Positions 33,887 to 46,518 of a stretch of 64,000 nt of DNA are shown here, piece by piece (positions within the stretch are counted from its first letter, which is position 1; every line of letters begins with the position of its first letter). Both the position numbers and the translations under genes were made by a program. The notes below the pieces were generated by a model. The model ran no database searches. It saw nothing but the letters and a program-made list of their open reading frames with translations, and was not told where the DNA came from. Source of the DNA: Paramacrobiotus metropolitanus (taxonomy: Eukaryota; Tardigrada; Eutardigrada; Parachela; Macrobiotidae); NCBI RefSeq assembly GCF_019649055.1, contig NW_026570274.1, forward strand, positions 124,001 to 188,000, written 5' to 3'.

Positions 33887-34414
33887 CGAAAGTTTTAGCC
33901 AAGCCTTTTAAAAAGGCAGAATTTAACCGACGTTGTCGCTCCGTTTGGGAATGGTGCGGTGACCGCATGTACTGCTTAAGGTAATGCAACGGAATACCCA
34001 AATCTTGGGCTCTTCTTGTCTTTGGGTCTTCGGTGTCTTGTTCCTAAAGCAAAGTATCTGTACAAGTACGACAGCCTGATTAAACATGGCAGAACTTTAC
34101 CCTAGTTAACCGTTTGCGGCGGTTTTTAAGTTTTTACTACAGTGTCGTCGTTGCCATGTATCTACATGTAAATGCAGCCACATACAATAAAATACAGCGG
34201 TTGTGTAAATGTAGAAAAAGTAGCGATGATACAATCATAATACTATTGTCTATTGTTTTAAAATTTCACTCAAATGCTAACCGTCTAAAAAAGCCACAAT
34301 TAACGTACAAACCGAAGGCATCATAGGGCGATCCATCAACAGCCACGAACGGACAAGTACCGAACCCGATAAAATGGTGAGTAGAAACAACACACTACTG
34401 TGCATTAATTCCAT
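33887..34414 (-). CDS. Small secreted peptide precursor, copy 2 (last exon not found)
   Basis: Exon 1 is 34414-34313 (102 bp, identical in length to copy 1 exon 1). Exon 2 is 34043-33887 (157 bp against 142 bp). Both exons end in the same phases as copy 1. The signal peptide begins MELMHSSVLFLLTILSG. The segment SWLLMDRPMMP matches SWLLVDRPMIP of copy 1. Exon 2 keeps LKQYMR, the QTERQRR cleavage site and LNSAFLKGLAKTF, then a G codon split by the donor gtacgc. The exon 1 donor is gtttgt, a weak site. I could not identify the exon carrying the residues after the glycine, so amidation cannot be confirmed; the copy may be functional or recently lost. Confidence 0.65.
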
Positions 34415-35570
34415 GTTGAAGGAAATCTAACACAAATTCTAGTGAAGTAATAATTGCAGTGGAGCAACACCAAAGGTCAGCTATAGATAGGCGCTACACA
34501 GCAGGACAAAAAGCATGACAAACTGGCGCAGAATCCATGTACTGACATAAGCGTATACGAAGCTCAAATTCTGTGACAGGATAATGCCAATGGCAAGTAA
34601 AAATGCACCTCATATTTATTGGCTCGTAACCGGAACTGAAAATTGTCAGAATAATTTCTATTAGCTGTATTGATGCCGGGCATTCTGTCAATAAACAATC
34701 AGTCCGCTGGGAGCTGCGCACGTGTGGACTGTAATGTGGGTGAATAGTTGAATTAGTTGGTAGAATTACTATGTATATATATTTGGCGCTCCACCTTTCC
34801 CGTTTCAGAAGCACAATTATCCGACAACCGAAATATAATCAAAGCCGTATATACCTCACACTGTGGTTATACGTATTTTATTATTTCAGCTATTAGAAGA
34901 GAATACGTAGGACATTTTCTCTTCTGCTATTCCAGGTCTTGACCGTAATAAGCGGGATTAGAGCGATCAGCGTCATAAAAGTACGTCAGGGAAAACACCA
35001 TACTTCCTGGATCTGGATAACGCTTAAAGTGAACAGATAATTAACGCTATTCTGCGTAAATAGGGAAAATCAACCGATTCTTTCTGCTACCCGTGGAAAA
35101 GGATGTTTATACAATCAGGGGAGACTGGCCAGAAAATATACGTATATACGATCAGCAAAAATTTTAAAAATTAATTATACGAGGTAATAGTTATCGGACA
35201 TCGGCCAATTTATGCACAGATCTAGAAGTAGTCGTGCATAAACCTAGACCTTTTTAAATAATTTGCTATATGAAAGTACAGCGATGCGTCAATCTGACAG
35301 CTTAATCAGGGAAGAATTAATAATGCATGTCCAATGTTACAAAGTTTGCGTAAAGTGTGACGATTGAGTGAATTAGAGTCTAGACTGCAACGCAACTGCT
35401 TCGCAACCATAGCCATACACTTAACCGTAGCGTATGGTTAAGTGCGAGCATATGGTAAGTGACTAACTGGTAAGTGTGGATACCATACAAACTCGTTGTA
35501 TGGTAGTCGACTTCCAACGCTCCTCTTAATGCCCCTGCGCTTTAACTTCTCTAGGAGTGGACTTTTCTAG

Positions 35571-36220
35571 CACAGAAATCACCAGAGAACTTAAATTTTG
35601 ATGTTTCAAAGAAGGCCACACCACGCAGCACGAGCAAAAAAATTAAATTCGAAGACACCTAGAAATCAGTTGCGGTTGCTTTAAGGTATTCTGTACACTG
35701 CCACTTCGATGGCGGTCGTCTAGCTACACGACAAGCGATCGATAAGGTATAGTTATGGTGGTTCTTGCGAAAAACTTATATCATGGACTGGACTATTGCC
35801 AGGCCCCTTGGGCTCCATTTTTAGTATGTTTGTTTAGAAAACAGCAGTGCACAGTTAACTCGTTTATAACTACGCGCCGGTTAGTCCAATAAAATAACTA
35901 ACGATAAAGTTGGCAGTAAAACTGTTCACTATGTTGCTAAAAGCTTCTAAACTTTTCATTTATGAAAACCTGCAATAATTAATTGCAGTTTAAGCCAGCT
36001 GTATTATTGGGCAAATGTTGTCCGTCTAATGTTAAATTAGACACTTTGCATTAGACATTTACTTATACAATAATCTGCCAATCATAAGTAGCAATCTCGC
36101 ACAAAAGACAAAACCTATCTACTGCTCGTGCGATCTACTTTGTTTGCTCGTGCTACAGTCTGTACGTGGTGCAGCCTTCTTTAAAACATCAAAATTTAAG
36201 TTCTCTGGTGTTTTCTGTGC
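35571..36220. mobile_element. Inverted-repeat element, about 650 bp
   Basis: The left arm 35571-35637 and right arm 36142-36220 are inverted copies sharing the complements of catcaaaatttaagttctct and tttctgtgct, with a 12-bp insertion in the right arm. The interior has no ORF. It fits a non-autonomous terminal-inverted-repeat element. Confidence 0.75.
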
Positions 36221-36716
36221 TACAGAAATCCATTAGAAAATCTTTGAGCCAGCTGCAAAACTAGCATTATCGGAGCTGAGATCAGCAGCCGTCTTTATTG
36301 TAATTGAGTGTGAGATCATTATTTGTAGTCGGCGAATTTATGTGTAAATCGAAGCATTTATGTTATTTTGAAAGTTTATATTTGCATAAATTTCAAAGGC
36401 AAACTATGTAAACAATTGAGGACTGCGTAAGATGGGAAGCGGACTATGGGAATGGAGTGTCCGATTCTGCTTTAGGTTTGAATAACAATTATTCATAATA
36501 CTTATTATTATACGGATGAAGAAGTTAGTCCAATGGTTTACAATACGAATGGAGGGTTAAATATAACGTTTGTACCCAGCTGGAGAGTCTGCACAGTTAA
36601 TAAAGTCAAAGCCAATACCGTAATAGTGACCAATACCTTATGTCATTATGTCTGTCTGTCATTATAAGCTGTCATTCTACCAATGATATCTAACGTAAAT
36701 AACACATATCACAACG

Positions 36717-36995
36717 CAGCAAAGTTTGTGCACTACACATAGCCATATACCGATCAAACAAAACACGACATAGCCACGGCCAGAGTCTCAGAGGCTTATC
36801 AGTTTTCATACAAAGGCCGAGGAGTATAACACGTATAACACCGTAGATTAACACGTACGGTATCACATCGAGGCAAAGTGTATGCATCATGTAGCACCTA
36901 TAAAAGGTTATACCGATTACCGATCAAATAAAACATGGCATAGCCACGGTTAGAGATATCTGTACAGTACCGCTTATCAGTTTTTCATACGAAGT
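36717..36995. repeat. Diverged direct repeat
   Basis: Two blocks of about 95 bp (36717-36815 and 36900-36995) share ataccgatcaa, acatagccacgg-type and gcttatcagtt words in the same order. The spacing is about 183 bp. Confidence 0.65.
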
Positions 36996-37289
36996 AAGTA
37001 ATATTGTATTAATCAGCTGACCGAGGATGGTACGGAAGTCTACTTTAGTCCTATCGTTTAACATACTGGCTCACTCTTCTGTCTGTATGAGACTTTGAGT
37101 AGCAGGTTAATACGGAAATTTAACGTTATCGGGCAGATAACAAATTTTAAAAATGATCAGACGATTGAAACAAAGCCCAATTGAAAATCTATAGTCAAGG
37201 GGTGTCTCTGAAACTGGGCTGAACATCGTACAAGGCAAATTACAGCTCTATTTGCCTTTATAATTATTTTCGTCAAACGTTTTGCCTCC

Positions 37290-37296
37290 TATAAAG
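37290..37296 (+). promoter_or_regulatory. Possible TATA box of the ANK-kinase gene
   Basis: tataaag stands 30 bp before the proposed start codon at 37320. If used, the 5' leader would be only a few bases, so this is weak evidence. Confidence 0.25.
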
Positions 37297-37319
37297 TAAA
37301 CCTGCAAAAATTTCCCATT

Positions 37320-40300
37320 ATGGGGGGAAAGGGGAGTAAACCAAACCGAGGTAAGTAGGATGCCATTTCCTGTTCCATAAACTTGAACTTCGCTTATATT
37401 AGATAGTTAATTTGAGATCACATCACAAAGAACCTGGTTTTTATAGCGCAAATCAGCTAATTTGGACCGTCTTTAATTTCACTGATACCCAAGGCTTTTG
37501 AACCTAAAAAAAGTCTGAAAAAAAGTTCTATTTTCAAATCTGAAAAATTTAGTTAAACCAAAACTAATAAAAATGAATTAATTTATTAGATGAATAGATA
37601 AATAACCGGTTACTTTAATGCATGATTTCATTTAACGTATGTATTAAATTTGACAAAACCGAAACCGAAGATCAGGCAGAAATTCCGAAGCTTCTGGTTA
37701 AATTTTGTCTGCTTTTGTTTGTGATAATTTTTCTATGCTAACTTTTCGCGGTATCTGTAGGGACTAGGGATCTAGTTTGTTTTTCTAGTTAAATCAAGGT
37801 AAATAATTTTTTTTTGATTTCCTGAATGCATGACAACTTATTGGTTTGACGACTACTTAAGCATGCAAGTTTTCGAAACCGATGCACACTGCACAGCATA
37901 CCTACTAATCTACAGATACTACTATAACGATCAACGTGCGGTTTTTGCAGTTTTCTATCGACTTTATCAATAAGTACTACAGCAGAACAGAACAGTAACA
38001 CCGTATTTTATCAATTGTAGAGCCTCCAGCTTTAAAAGCCAACCCGAAATAGAGTCCCACGAAGGGTCGGTTTTGCAACACTCCTATTTTTAAAAATTGT
38101 TTTGCGAGCCTGAAATAAAGACCACATCCAAACCCTAACGAAAAAATACTATAACTGGATCAGTAGTTGATAAAATACATCAGTACCATGTACGAGTAGA
38201 GACAGTAAAACGCTGTGCGTAATGTTCCTGTAAACCGCTACAGGGCGAATCTAACGATGACCATTAGCCAGCAATACCATATTAATGTTCAACTTCTATT
38301 CTAGCGCCTTTGTCCCTGAATACCGGCGCTGGAGCTGGCGCCCTTCACGTGGCGGTGGTCCAGGGCAACGCTGCAACCGTTCGCCGTTTGTGCGCCAGTA
38401 GCAGCACCGATGTTAACCGGGAAGCGGATGGGCTAACACCGTTAATGATCGCTATTGCGGATCAGATTGGCATTGATGTCTTCCGCGAGCTCCTACAATG
38501 CCCGCGTCTGGACATCAACCGAGCGACACAGGATGACAAACTGACCCCGCTGATGATTGCTGTTGTATTCGCCGCGCAGCCCAATTCCAAGACGATCATC
38601 TTGCGCAAAATAGAGATGCTAGCCGCCCATCCACAGTGTCAGCTTGGGCTGCGCAATTCCGATGATATGACGGCGCTGGAGCTGGCCGTTGGTACGGGCA
38701 ATGCCGCCATTATTGGCTATCTTACGCGAGGCGACCGTATCAAGCAGTACGCACAAGGGGATGTGCTGAATGCCTGTATTCTGGCTTTTCGCAATGGGAA
38801 TAACGAATTGATTAGAGCCGTTCTAGAAAACGTACCCGAAGCAATCCAGAGGTTATTGCTTGAAGCCATTAAAGGTAACACTACGTAAGACACGATACGG
38901 TTGGATAGAAACAACTTTTTGCAGTACAACACTACAAATCTGCTCTGTGCTACTCGGTAGCTTTCCAAATCTGCTGCTAATAGAAACACAATTTTCTCTT
39001 TGATAAGATATTAAGATGACATTATACTGTACAGTGGGCGAACTATAAAGCTGTAGATTTTGCGGTTTGTCATCATGACTTTCATCCGTTTCATCTTGAT
39101 CTGGTAACGACAATGGGTTCAACCAATTATAATTTTGTGAAATTTCAACTACTGTAATAACGTTATATGTGTACCGACTGTACGTACTGCCAGTACTGCA
39201 TACGCAGAGTTACAGATAAACAGGCGATGGAGTACGGAATTAATATTGTTTTATTATAGTAAAACTATACACGTATCTGAATCTGTAAGTCGTCAGATAG
39301 TTAGGAAAATATTCATATTTGAATCTCTCAAGAGTTTTTACAGAAGCCGCAGAAGGAAAGAAAGAGTCTGAATCCACCGATGACAATCATTTAAAGGATA
39401 CCCTGAACAATCTGGCGCCGTTGCATCTGGCAGTATTACGGGAAAGTGTCACCGATGTCAAGCAGATCCTCCGCCAATCATCAACCGATGTTAACGCCAA
39501 AGTAGCCGGCTTGACTCCGCTGATGCTGGCAGCGTGCGGTCGTAATCCCGTTGTAATGCAGTTATTGCTGGAATCGCCGCGTATCGATGTGAATTCGGTG
39601 GCCGCTGGTTTTAAGAACATGACCGCTCTGATGATGTCGGTGTTCGCTTGTGGCGGTATTAGTGAGCCGCCACGAATATCCATCGTGAATTTAATTTTAG
39701 CCCATCCGAAATGCGATTTCACCTACAAAAACGACGAAGGTCTAAGTGCTTTGTCCATGGCTTCCATATTTGGCAATACAGCAGCAGCGGACTGTTTGAC
39801 AAGAGAACACCGAGCCGACAAGTATGCGGTAGAAGATTTCAGTCGCAGTGTTTTTCTTGCCATAGTCACGGATAACAAGGATCTGGGCATTTACATGTGC
39901 TCCAAACTCAGTGAACTGAAACAAGGGGAACTGTTAAAAAAACTGCAAAACTTCGGTAAGTTGATAGGTCATTGCACTTGCAAAACAAATATAATGTTAC
40001 TGATTAACTGAAAGGCATAATTACGTTCGAACATGGGCTTCTCATAAAGCAAAATTACGGTATCTGGATTCTATAGTGAAAACCTGTTATTCCAAATTCA
40101 GCAAACGCAAAGAATATGTTTGAGAACGCATACTTTATGAGCGAGCAAGCGTCAAATGTACAGCAAAGTCTCACGCCGTAATATTTTTTTCAGCAGCCGT
40201 AGCTCGTAATGTATGTAATTACATATTAAGCCAAAAAATTATGCCTGGTTAGATTACGGTTTAATCGAGGAAGATTTTTTAAATCATACACAGTTATGTT

Positions 40301-43284
40301 TCCAAATTGCCCACTGACAAAGATTGGCAAAACTGTCACAGAATGAATGTGTTAAGTTTTATAGATAAGGAGGCTACAGCAAAAGCGACAATGGCGAAGG
40401 TAATCAGTGGACACGCAGAGACTGCCAAGCGTCTTAGTTTCACCGTCAAGTTTCTTCGTCTGGGCAAAATGGCCGCGGGCAAATTCGTGGAGATCAGTGA
40501 CAATGAGTCACTAGTTCGAAAGAAACAAGCAGAGCATAATTTACGCTATCTGCCCAACATGTGTAGCAGTCACGGTGTGGTCGAAAAGGTGCTGCCCAAT
40601 GGTGATGTGGAGATCAACCCGTTTTCTTTACCCGGAACTCTAATATGCCACGCTGACATAATTACCATTGATTCTCGAGGTAGGGCCAAGAACTACGAGT
40701 AGTGCGCTATGTACAAGCCTGTCGACAAATTGAGCATTCGTCAGAACAGCGAACATTACAAATTTACGGGTTGCGCGTAAATCCGTACTACGGCGCGCCA
40801 CGCCACACTCTTTAAACACGTAACATGCATCGGGATGGCTGGTGGCTTGGTACGCCCAGATATTTTAATGAGAATAATTGTAACTGGCTGGCGGAATGTG
40901 GCTAGAAAACGGTCGGTGAAGTAACGGGCAATCTAGCTGCGAAGCGCAGTTACGCATTGCAATAAACGTAGTGCAGTGGCCATCATTCAAGCGGCAACTT
41001 CGCGCTAATATCGCTTTATCTGTTCCTTTACATGCTCAATTTGTCGACAAGCTTGTACAGTCGGAAACTGCATGGTTTTATGACATCCTTACAGAAGATT
41101 ACGAAGCCATCGATGGAAGCGGAGAAACAATCAAGCGAGAGGATGTGGTCAAAGTGATGCCCGATTATGACACAGTAGCAGAATTACAGAAAGGTCACGG
41201 AGGAATGGGTGATCGTATGCGCGTGGCATTAGGGAAAACCGTGCGCATCCTATTTTTTGACGTTGATGGAGACGCTCGCATCATTCTGGGCAAAGGGATT
41301 CTGTGCCTGAACCCAAGAGCTCTATGCAAAGTTACCACGGGTGAGGCACATGTTTACGCTAATAGGCAACAGCACTAGACCGACAGACAAAAATATTTTC
41401 GTATTGTAAATAAAGCGTGGTCATGATATTTGTAGCGATATGTGGCGATGGATCCAGTGTGAAGATTGGGGATAAAGTACGCGTGATGCACACCGCTTCC
41501 ATTCTCAAAGGGCTGCAGACGGAGGAGTTTGGAGGCTGGTCCGACTCCATGTCGGAACTTATCGGGCGCACGCTAACCATAGTGAAATTTGCGTGTTCCA
41601 CACAGAGTGAGGATGCCAAATGTATTTTAAAAGTGGAGGGCGGATCGCGCACCTATCATATTAATCCGAAAGCCGTCGGTCTGACGGATTTAGCAACGGA
41701 GGCATATTCTGATACTCCTACAATCCGGCCAAGGTTATCCAGCGAAGAAGGACGTAGTGCAAACCCGCCTTCTCAATCACCTTCCGCAGGTGCAGGTAAA
41801 TTCCGTTGCTTTATGTCACTGGAAAATTAACAAGTTTCCCAACTTTATCTTTGCCACGACCGCATGAAAAGTGTCTATTGTCTATACTGAAAAGTATGTA
41901 ATATATGAGTACATAATACGTTATTATTATTTTATTTCTCACCCTAATTTGACAGAAGTGTATTGCAGATTTACAAATAATTCAGAAAAAGGAACTCAAG
42001 CTGGAGAAGAAGCTTGGCAGTGGAGGATTTGGCACCGTATTTTTAGCGAAATGGAGCGCCACGCAGTGCGCGGTAAAGAAAATAGCTGTGCCGGATCTCA
42101 TCGAAGGCGAGGAAAGGAAACGCATCTTGGAAGAAGCCCGAATTCACAAGTACGTTATAGAAGAATCGTTACTTTACAGTGCATTCGGTCTTGTGGCCGA
42201 TGAAACAAAGTGGCACGTACACTGTACACAACCACATTGATTTTAGCCGCCTCATCCATCCTCATGTCGTTCAGTTTTTGGGCATCGCGCTTGAGGAGGC
42301 GGATGTATATTTGGTACTAAAAGTCATTCACGGCTACAACCTGGATGAAATTATTTTCGAAAACAAGATGGTGAGGGTGCGACAAAGGATATGTGGTAGT
42401 CAGTTTAAATGAAAGTTGGAAAGCAAAAACATGTTTTGTCAGTGACAATAACAGTTGTGAAAAGCGCACGATTTTCATAATCGTTAAAAGCAGACCGGTG
42501 ACATTATTCAATATCTATGTATCCGAAAGTGAAAAGTTTACAGTTCCATGATTCTATTTAAAAATACGAATTGATGATGTTCAGTGCGTCTTTTCAGGAG
42601 TTAACGGGTCAAGAAAAGCACACAATCGCCATGCAGATTGCTGATGTCATGCGATATTTCCATGATAATGCAAAGGTCATACACCAGGACATGAAGCCAA
42701 GCAATGTTTTGGTAAGTCTTAGTCTGTCGTTAGATAAATACACCGAATCGCAAGCATATGTCTGAAACTCGAAGTTGATATCATCGGTGCGATAATGGCA
42801 TTAAAATGCCATCCTAAGGTAGCAGCTATACTGTGCATTTTTTTCGCAGGTTGACAAAGTATCTAAACAGGCTTACGTTACCGATTTCGGCATCAGTCGC
42901 ATGAGCGGTCGGTCAACAAACGACATAATACAGGAGACGACAAAGCGCTACGCCTCCGAATTAAGCGGCACTATCTTCTACATGGCACCCGAGCTGTTCG
43001 TAACATCCTCCCGTGGTGACGATAAATTCCGCATGCCCAACCGCGAGTCGGATGTGTATGCACTGGGCATGACGCTCGTGGAATTCCTGGGTGGTGTAAA
43101 GTTCTATGACGCGCCCGACATTGTGACATTGATTAAGCTGAAGACATCCGCAGATGTCCCTCCGTCTATTCGTCGTGTTCCGTCCGCGTACCGTGTTATT
43201 TTAGGCAAGTGTGTCGATCCCAATCCGATACAGCGACCGTCCGCGCAAGCCGTAGCCGAATACTTTCTCAAATCAGAAACATAA
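37320..43284 (+). CDS. Ankyrin - MIB/HERC-type repeat - protein kinase, ten exons
   Basis: Exons: 37320-37350, 38305-38874, 39344-39955, 40365-40679, 41095-41340, 41436-41795, 41969-42149, 42247-42370, 42598-42711, 42850-43284 (995 residues, all phases closing). The first exon gives MGGKGSKPNR, an N-myristoylation consensus (G2, S6). Residues 11-200 and 201-404 are two ankyrin blocks, each a single exon, related to each other. About 405-711 hold three SH3-like repeats of the Mind bomb/HERC kind (for example KVMPDYDTVAELQKGHGG). The kinase domain follows: GSGGFGTV, CAVKKI, EEARIHN, IHQDMKPSNVL, TDFGIS, MAPEL, SDVYALG. HQD replaces HRD, so it is a non-RD kinase but keeps the catalytic Asp, Lys and DFG. 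Probably a membrane-anchored signalling kinase. The first exon is the least certain, supported by phase and motif only. Confidence 0.82.
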
Positions 43285-43690
43285 AGACCAACAAAGTGCG
43301 GTCATTGCACTGTTTTTAGTGATTCGTCGATATCTGGAATTCATGCGAGTGTTCGTGGACAATTTTATTAATTTTTTATTGGTTTATTCTTTTTTCGTCT
43401 AACATTATTGAGCGCACATACACTAGAGCACATTCACAGCAGTCTTCTAGTAATAGACAGCTGCATGTTTTCAATTCTCTGGGGATAAAAAATAAAAACT
43501 TGTTTGCGTACTGACAACGGCTGCACAACAAAAAATTCATTGGTGCTGGGTTTGTGATAATTGGTACAACAAACTTCGCTTATTCAGCTTATTTCGATTT
43601 TACTCCCAAATATCTCGCTGAGATGTCAAAGTGAGAGCTGCTCTCCTGGTCCGTTTTAACGAAACTGTTCAGCACGTTTCTGTACGTATT

Positions 43691-45404
43691 CTAGTTGGTT
43701 GTCAGGTTTTTGAAAATCCTCACAGTATCCAGTATCAACTGCATTGTTTCATTCCGGTCCATGCAGGTAGTCGGACTAACCTTCTGATCATTGAGCTCCG
43801 CCGACAACAGAACGTAACCAAAAAAGCTGCAGAAAATCTGCAACGAAATGGAGCCGAATTATATGTTTAATGTAACAGGTAAACTTCAGAGATGGCAAGC
43901 TACAGAAACCTATCTGTCTTCAACACACCGTGACGGCAATTTCGCGGGTTATGAGGAAACCGCCAATAGTGAAGCGGGGTTTTATTGTTCGGAAGCGTCG
44001 TACGTGCTCACGGATTTGTATGGCAGACAAATCAGAAGGCGTGAAAACGGTAGTGTCATACAGCGTTTCCTTTAGCTCTGACAGGAATTGCTCTTCCTAA
44101 AGAGTAATTTAGGAAGAAACACAATGCTACTCGGCGTTTTTGAAGCGTTGTGTAACGTTTAGCATTTAAAAAATTTTGAAATACGAGTATAAGAATGTTG
44201 AATTGGCTTCCAAATGCTATGAAATTTTATAAATTCTTAATTACAGTAAATAACATATGTTAAGGGATGGTACAAATAGTACTGTACAATGTACATATTA
44301 TCTTTGTACTTTCATACCTATTATGTTTTGTCAGCTTAATGTCTTCATTAGTCGAATATCCATGTACGCTTTTAGAAATTTGGCAAATAAATAATGTGGA
44401 TTTTTAAGAACAGTTGATTACAAGTTACAACAGATCTATATGTACGTAGTGGAAATTATGTAGATATCCTGCGCATTTCATACCTGTTCTGCCGAATAAA
44501 CTATGGATATGACTATTGCCAGCATTAGAATAAGGTTCCACGCCATGGTTACAACGAAATTCGGCTGCGGAATTCCATCATTAGCCACAATCTCACAGAT
44601 CTGCTCAATACGCGCCAGCGTATAAAACACCAGATCGACGAAGATACACAAGTTGATGATAGAAAAACGCTTGCCCAGCATCGTCGTCATGTCAATCACG
44701 CGTAAATGATCAAGTATGCACTGTTCCCCAGATTTCACACTCTCTTGATTTGTCAACGATCGGCGCAAAACAGAAAAGGTCAACCCGATCGTACAGCCCA
44801 TCACCGCCAGGCAGCAAGCGGTGCTATGATATCCAATCACACTCGTCGTACTGATAAACTCCTCCAGTGTGACGATTTCTTTCCCGTAGCGCGCCAGGGA
44901 TGTTCCCGAATAGCGATTAACAAAAAATGCGGTTTGCACAACGTCCAGTGTGCGGATAGCATAATACGCAAACGATATCCATGATGTCGCCATGCAGGAC
45001 AGCAAGAAAATACCGATAACCAGAACAGTGGTGGTTTCCCTCCAAGAAAAGCGAGTTGTGCAGACGAATGTTAAGCGCCGGATGATTGATGGAAGGTCGT
45101 TGATGTGAAACATGCTGAGTGCGCAGAAGGTCTGCAGAAACGGTGAAAAGTAGGGCGGAATGGCTAGGATCATGCGGGCCGTGTTGGAGGTGGGCAGCGG
45201 CAGATCGGTTTCCCGGAACAACATCACAACCAAACGGAACACAAGATACGCCATCGATAGGACACGGATGGTCGCACGGATGATTCGGTTTGATGATGCA
45301 CTGGCTGCATATGAAGGATAAGCGCAGATCTGCATAAGGCTCAGCCACAAAGTATTGTGCAACGAAAGCAGGCGAAAAGCTGCAGTATTCTGTGGTTTTT
45401 CCAT
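43691..45404 (-). CDS. Gustatory-receptor-like 7TM protein, three exons
   Basis: Exons: 45404-44484, 44075-43929, 43837-43691, all phase 0, total 404 residues, typical of invertebrate gustatory receptors (7tm_7 family). Exon 1 carries six hydrophobic segments, a feature of insect-type GRs, whose N-terminus is cytoplasmic. Exon 2 gives the long loop before TM7 (IKPRFTIGGFLITREIAVT), very like the GR signature region. Exon 3 supplies TM7 with FGYVLLSAELNDQ, the position of the TYhhhhhQF motif, here degenerate. Introns are 408 and 91 bp. GRs form ligand-gated cation channels in insects; function here is inferred. Exons 2 and 3 are short and antisense to misleading plus-strand ORFs. Confidence 0.75.
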
Positions 45405-46518
45405 GGAAATCTAAATAAATAAAAAAAAACCAAATCAAGTCTTTCAGCAACCGTATCCCGCTTAAGTCAACCTTTTCTTGTGGGATCCAAAGCCGGGTTG
45501 TCGCAATTCCAATGTCTGCATGATTCTTGCCGGCGATGATGCGGTAACCGTTTTTGACAAATCGGTGTTAGGTGCGATTTCTACATGCTGTTATTTGTTC
45601 CACATTTTTCTCCGCTGGACAAACACTCGATCCGTTTGCTCACATGTTCTTGTCAGCTATGTTGACACATGTACAGTGGTACACGACCAGGCGCGAACCC
45701 TCCATTTGGCATATCTGGTAGTGGTAACGTCTTTGTGCAAAGTAGAACAAAACAAGACAGTATGGTTCAGCCACATATCCAGCTTGTCTCTTGTGGTTTC
45801 TAGTTGCTGTAACTTTGTGAGGATCTACTGTAGATTAGGCAAAAAAAGATTTAGCTAAGGTACTAAGGTAAGATTTGGCTAAGGATTTAGCTAAGGTAGG
45901 ATTTAGCTAAGGATTTATAGAAACGCAGTACGCACTGTAATTTGAAAAATTGCTATTATTGAAGAATCTACTACATAGTACATATTTACAACAGAATGGC
46001 GTCACGGCAGGGCAGAACATTTTGGTGTAAAATCTAGCTATTGTCGCAGATTACTGAGATTAGGTATCTGTCTGGTAACTTGAAGGATAGGGCAGACATT
46101 CTGGTTTCCCTTTTTAAAAAATTAGTGTTAACCCTCCTTTTGTTGCTACTGCATTGTTATAATGGCTTCCCAATGTATCAACCAGTTTATGTGCAAAATA
46201 AGCCATTTCGAAAAAAGGCACTGGATAACTTTTGATTACATAACACTTTACGTGAACAGTTGAAAATTTGAAACGCTTGGGTGACGGTTTGAACACATAA
46301 TCATAGACAAACCAAACATGGCGCACCCTTGTTGATGCTACAGTACAGACAGATCTGCGCATGCATCCTTCAAAATCTGGGTGAAGCAGCATCTTTCAGA
46401 ATCTGCCTGAATGGCTCTCGTCTGTTGCACTGGAGCCATCGCTTCTGCATTGCCGTTTCATGGACAAAGACCGATTCGAGGAAACTCCCAGAGGAATGAC
46501 GTTATTAATCTTCCCTTT
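45405..46518. other. Intergenic, with a micro-repeat
   Basis: No supported gene. Four imperfect copies of gatttagctaagg lie at 45849-45916. Confidence 0.5.

Larger units (their letters stand above)
34415..37319. other. Gene-poor stretch with inverted and direct repeats
   Basis: Nearly 3 kb with no coding ORF that I can support. It contains an inverted-repeat element (35571-36220) and a diverged direct repeat (36717-36995), listed separately. The rest is AT-rich without recognisable features. Confidence 0.55.

Noticed and set aside
33784-33984. 66-residue plus-strand ORF
   Set aside because: Antisense to exon 2 of peptide-precursor copy 2; its similarity to the antisense of copy 1 comes from the real gene on the other strand.
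43631-44075. Two plus-strand ORFs of 75-79 residues
   Set aside because: Antisense to exons 2 and 3 of the gustatory-receptor-like gene, which are far more protein-like.
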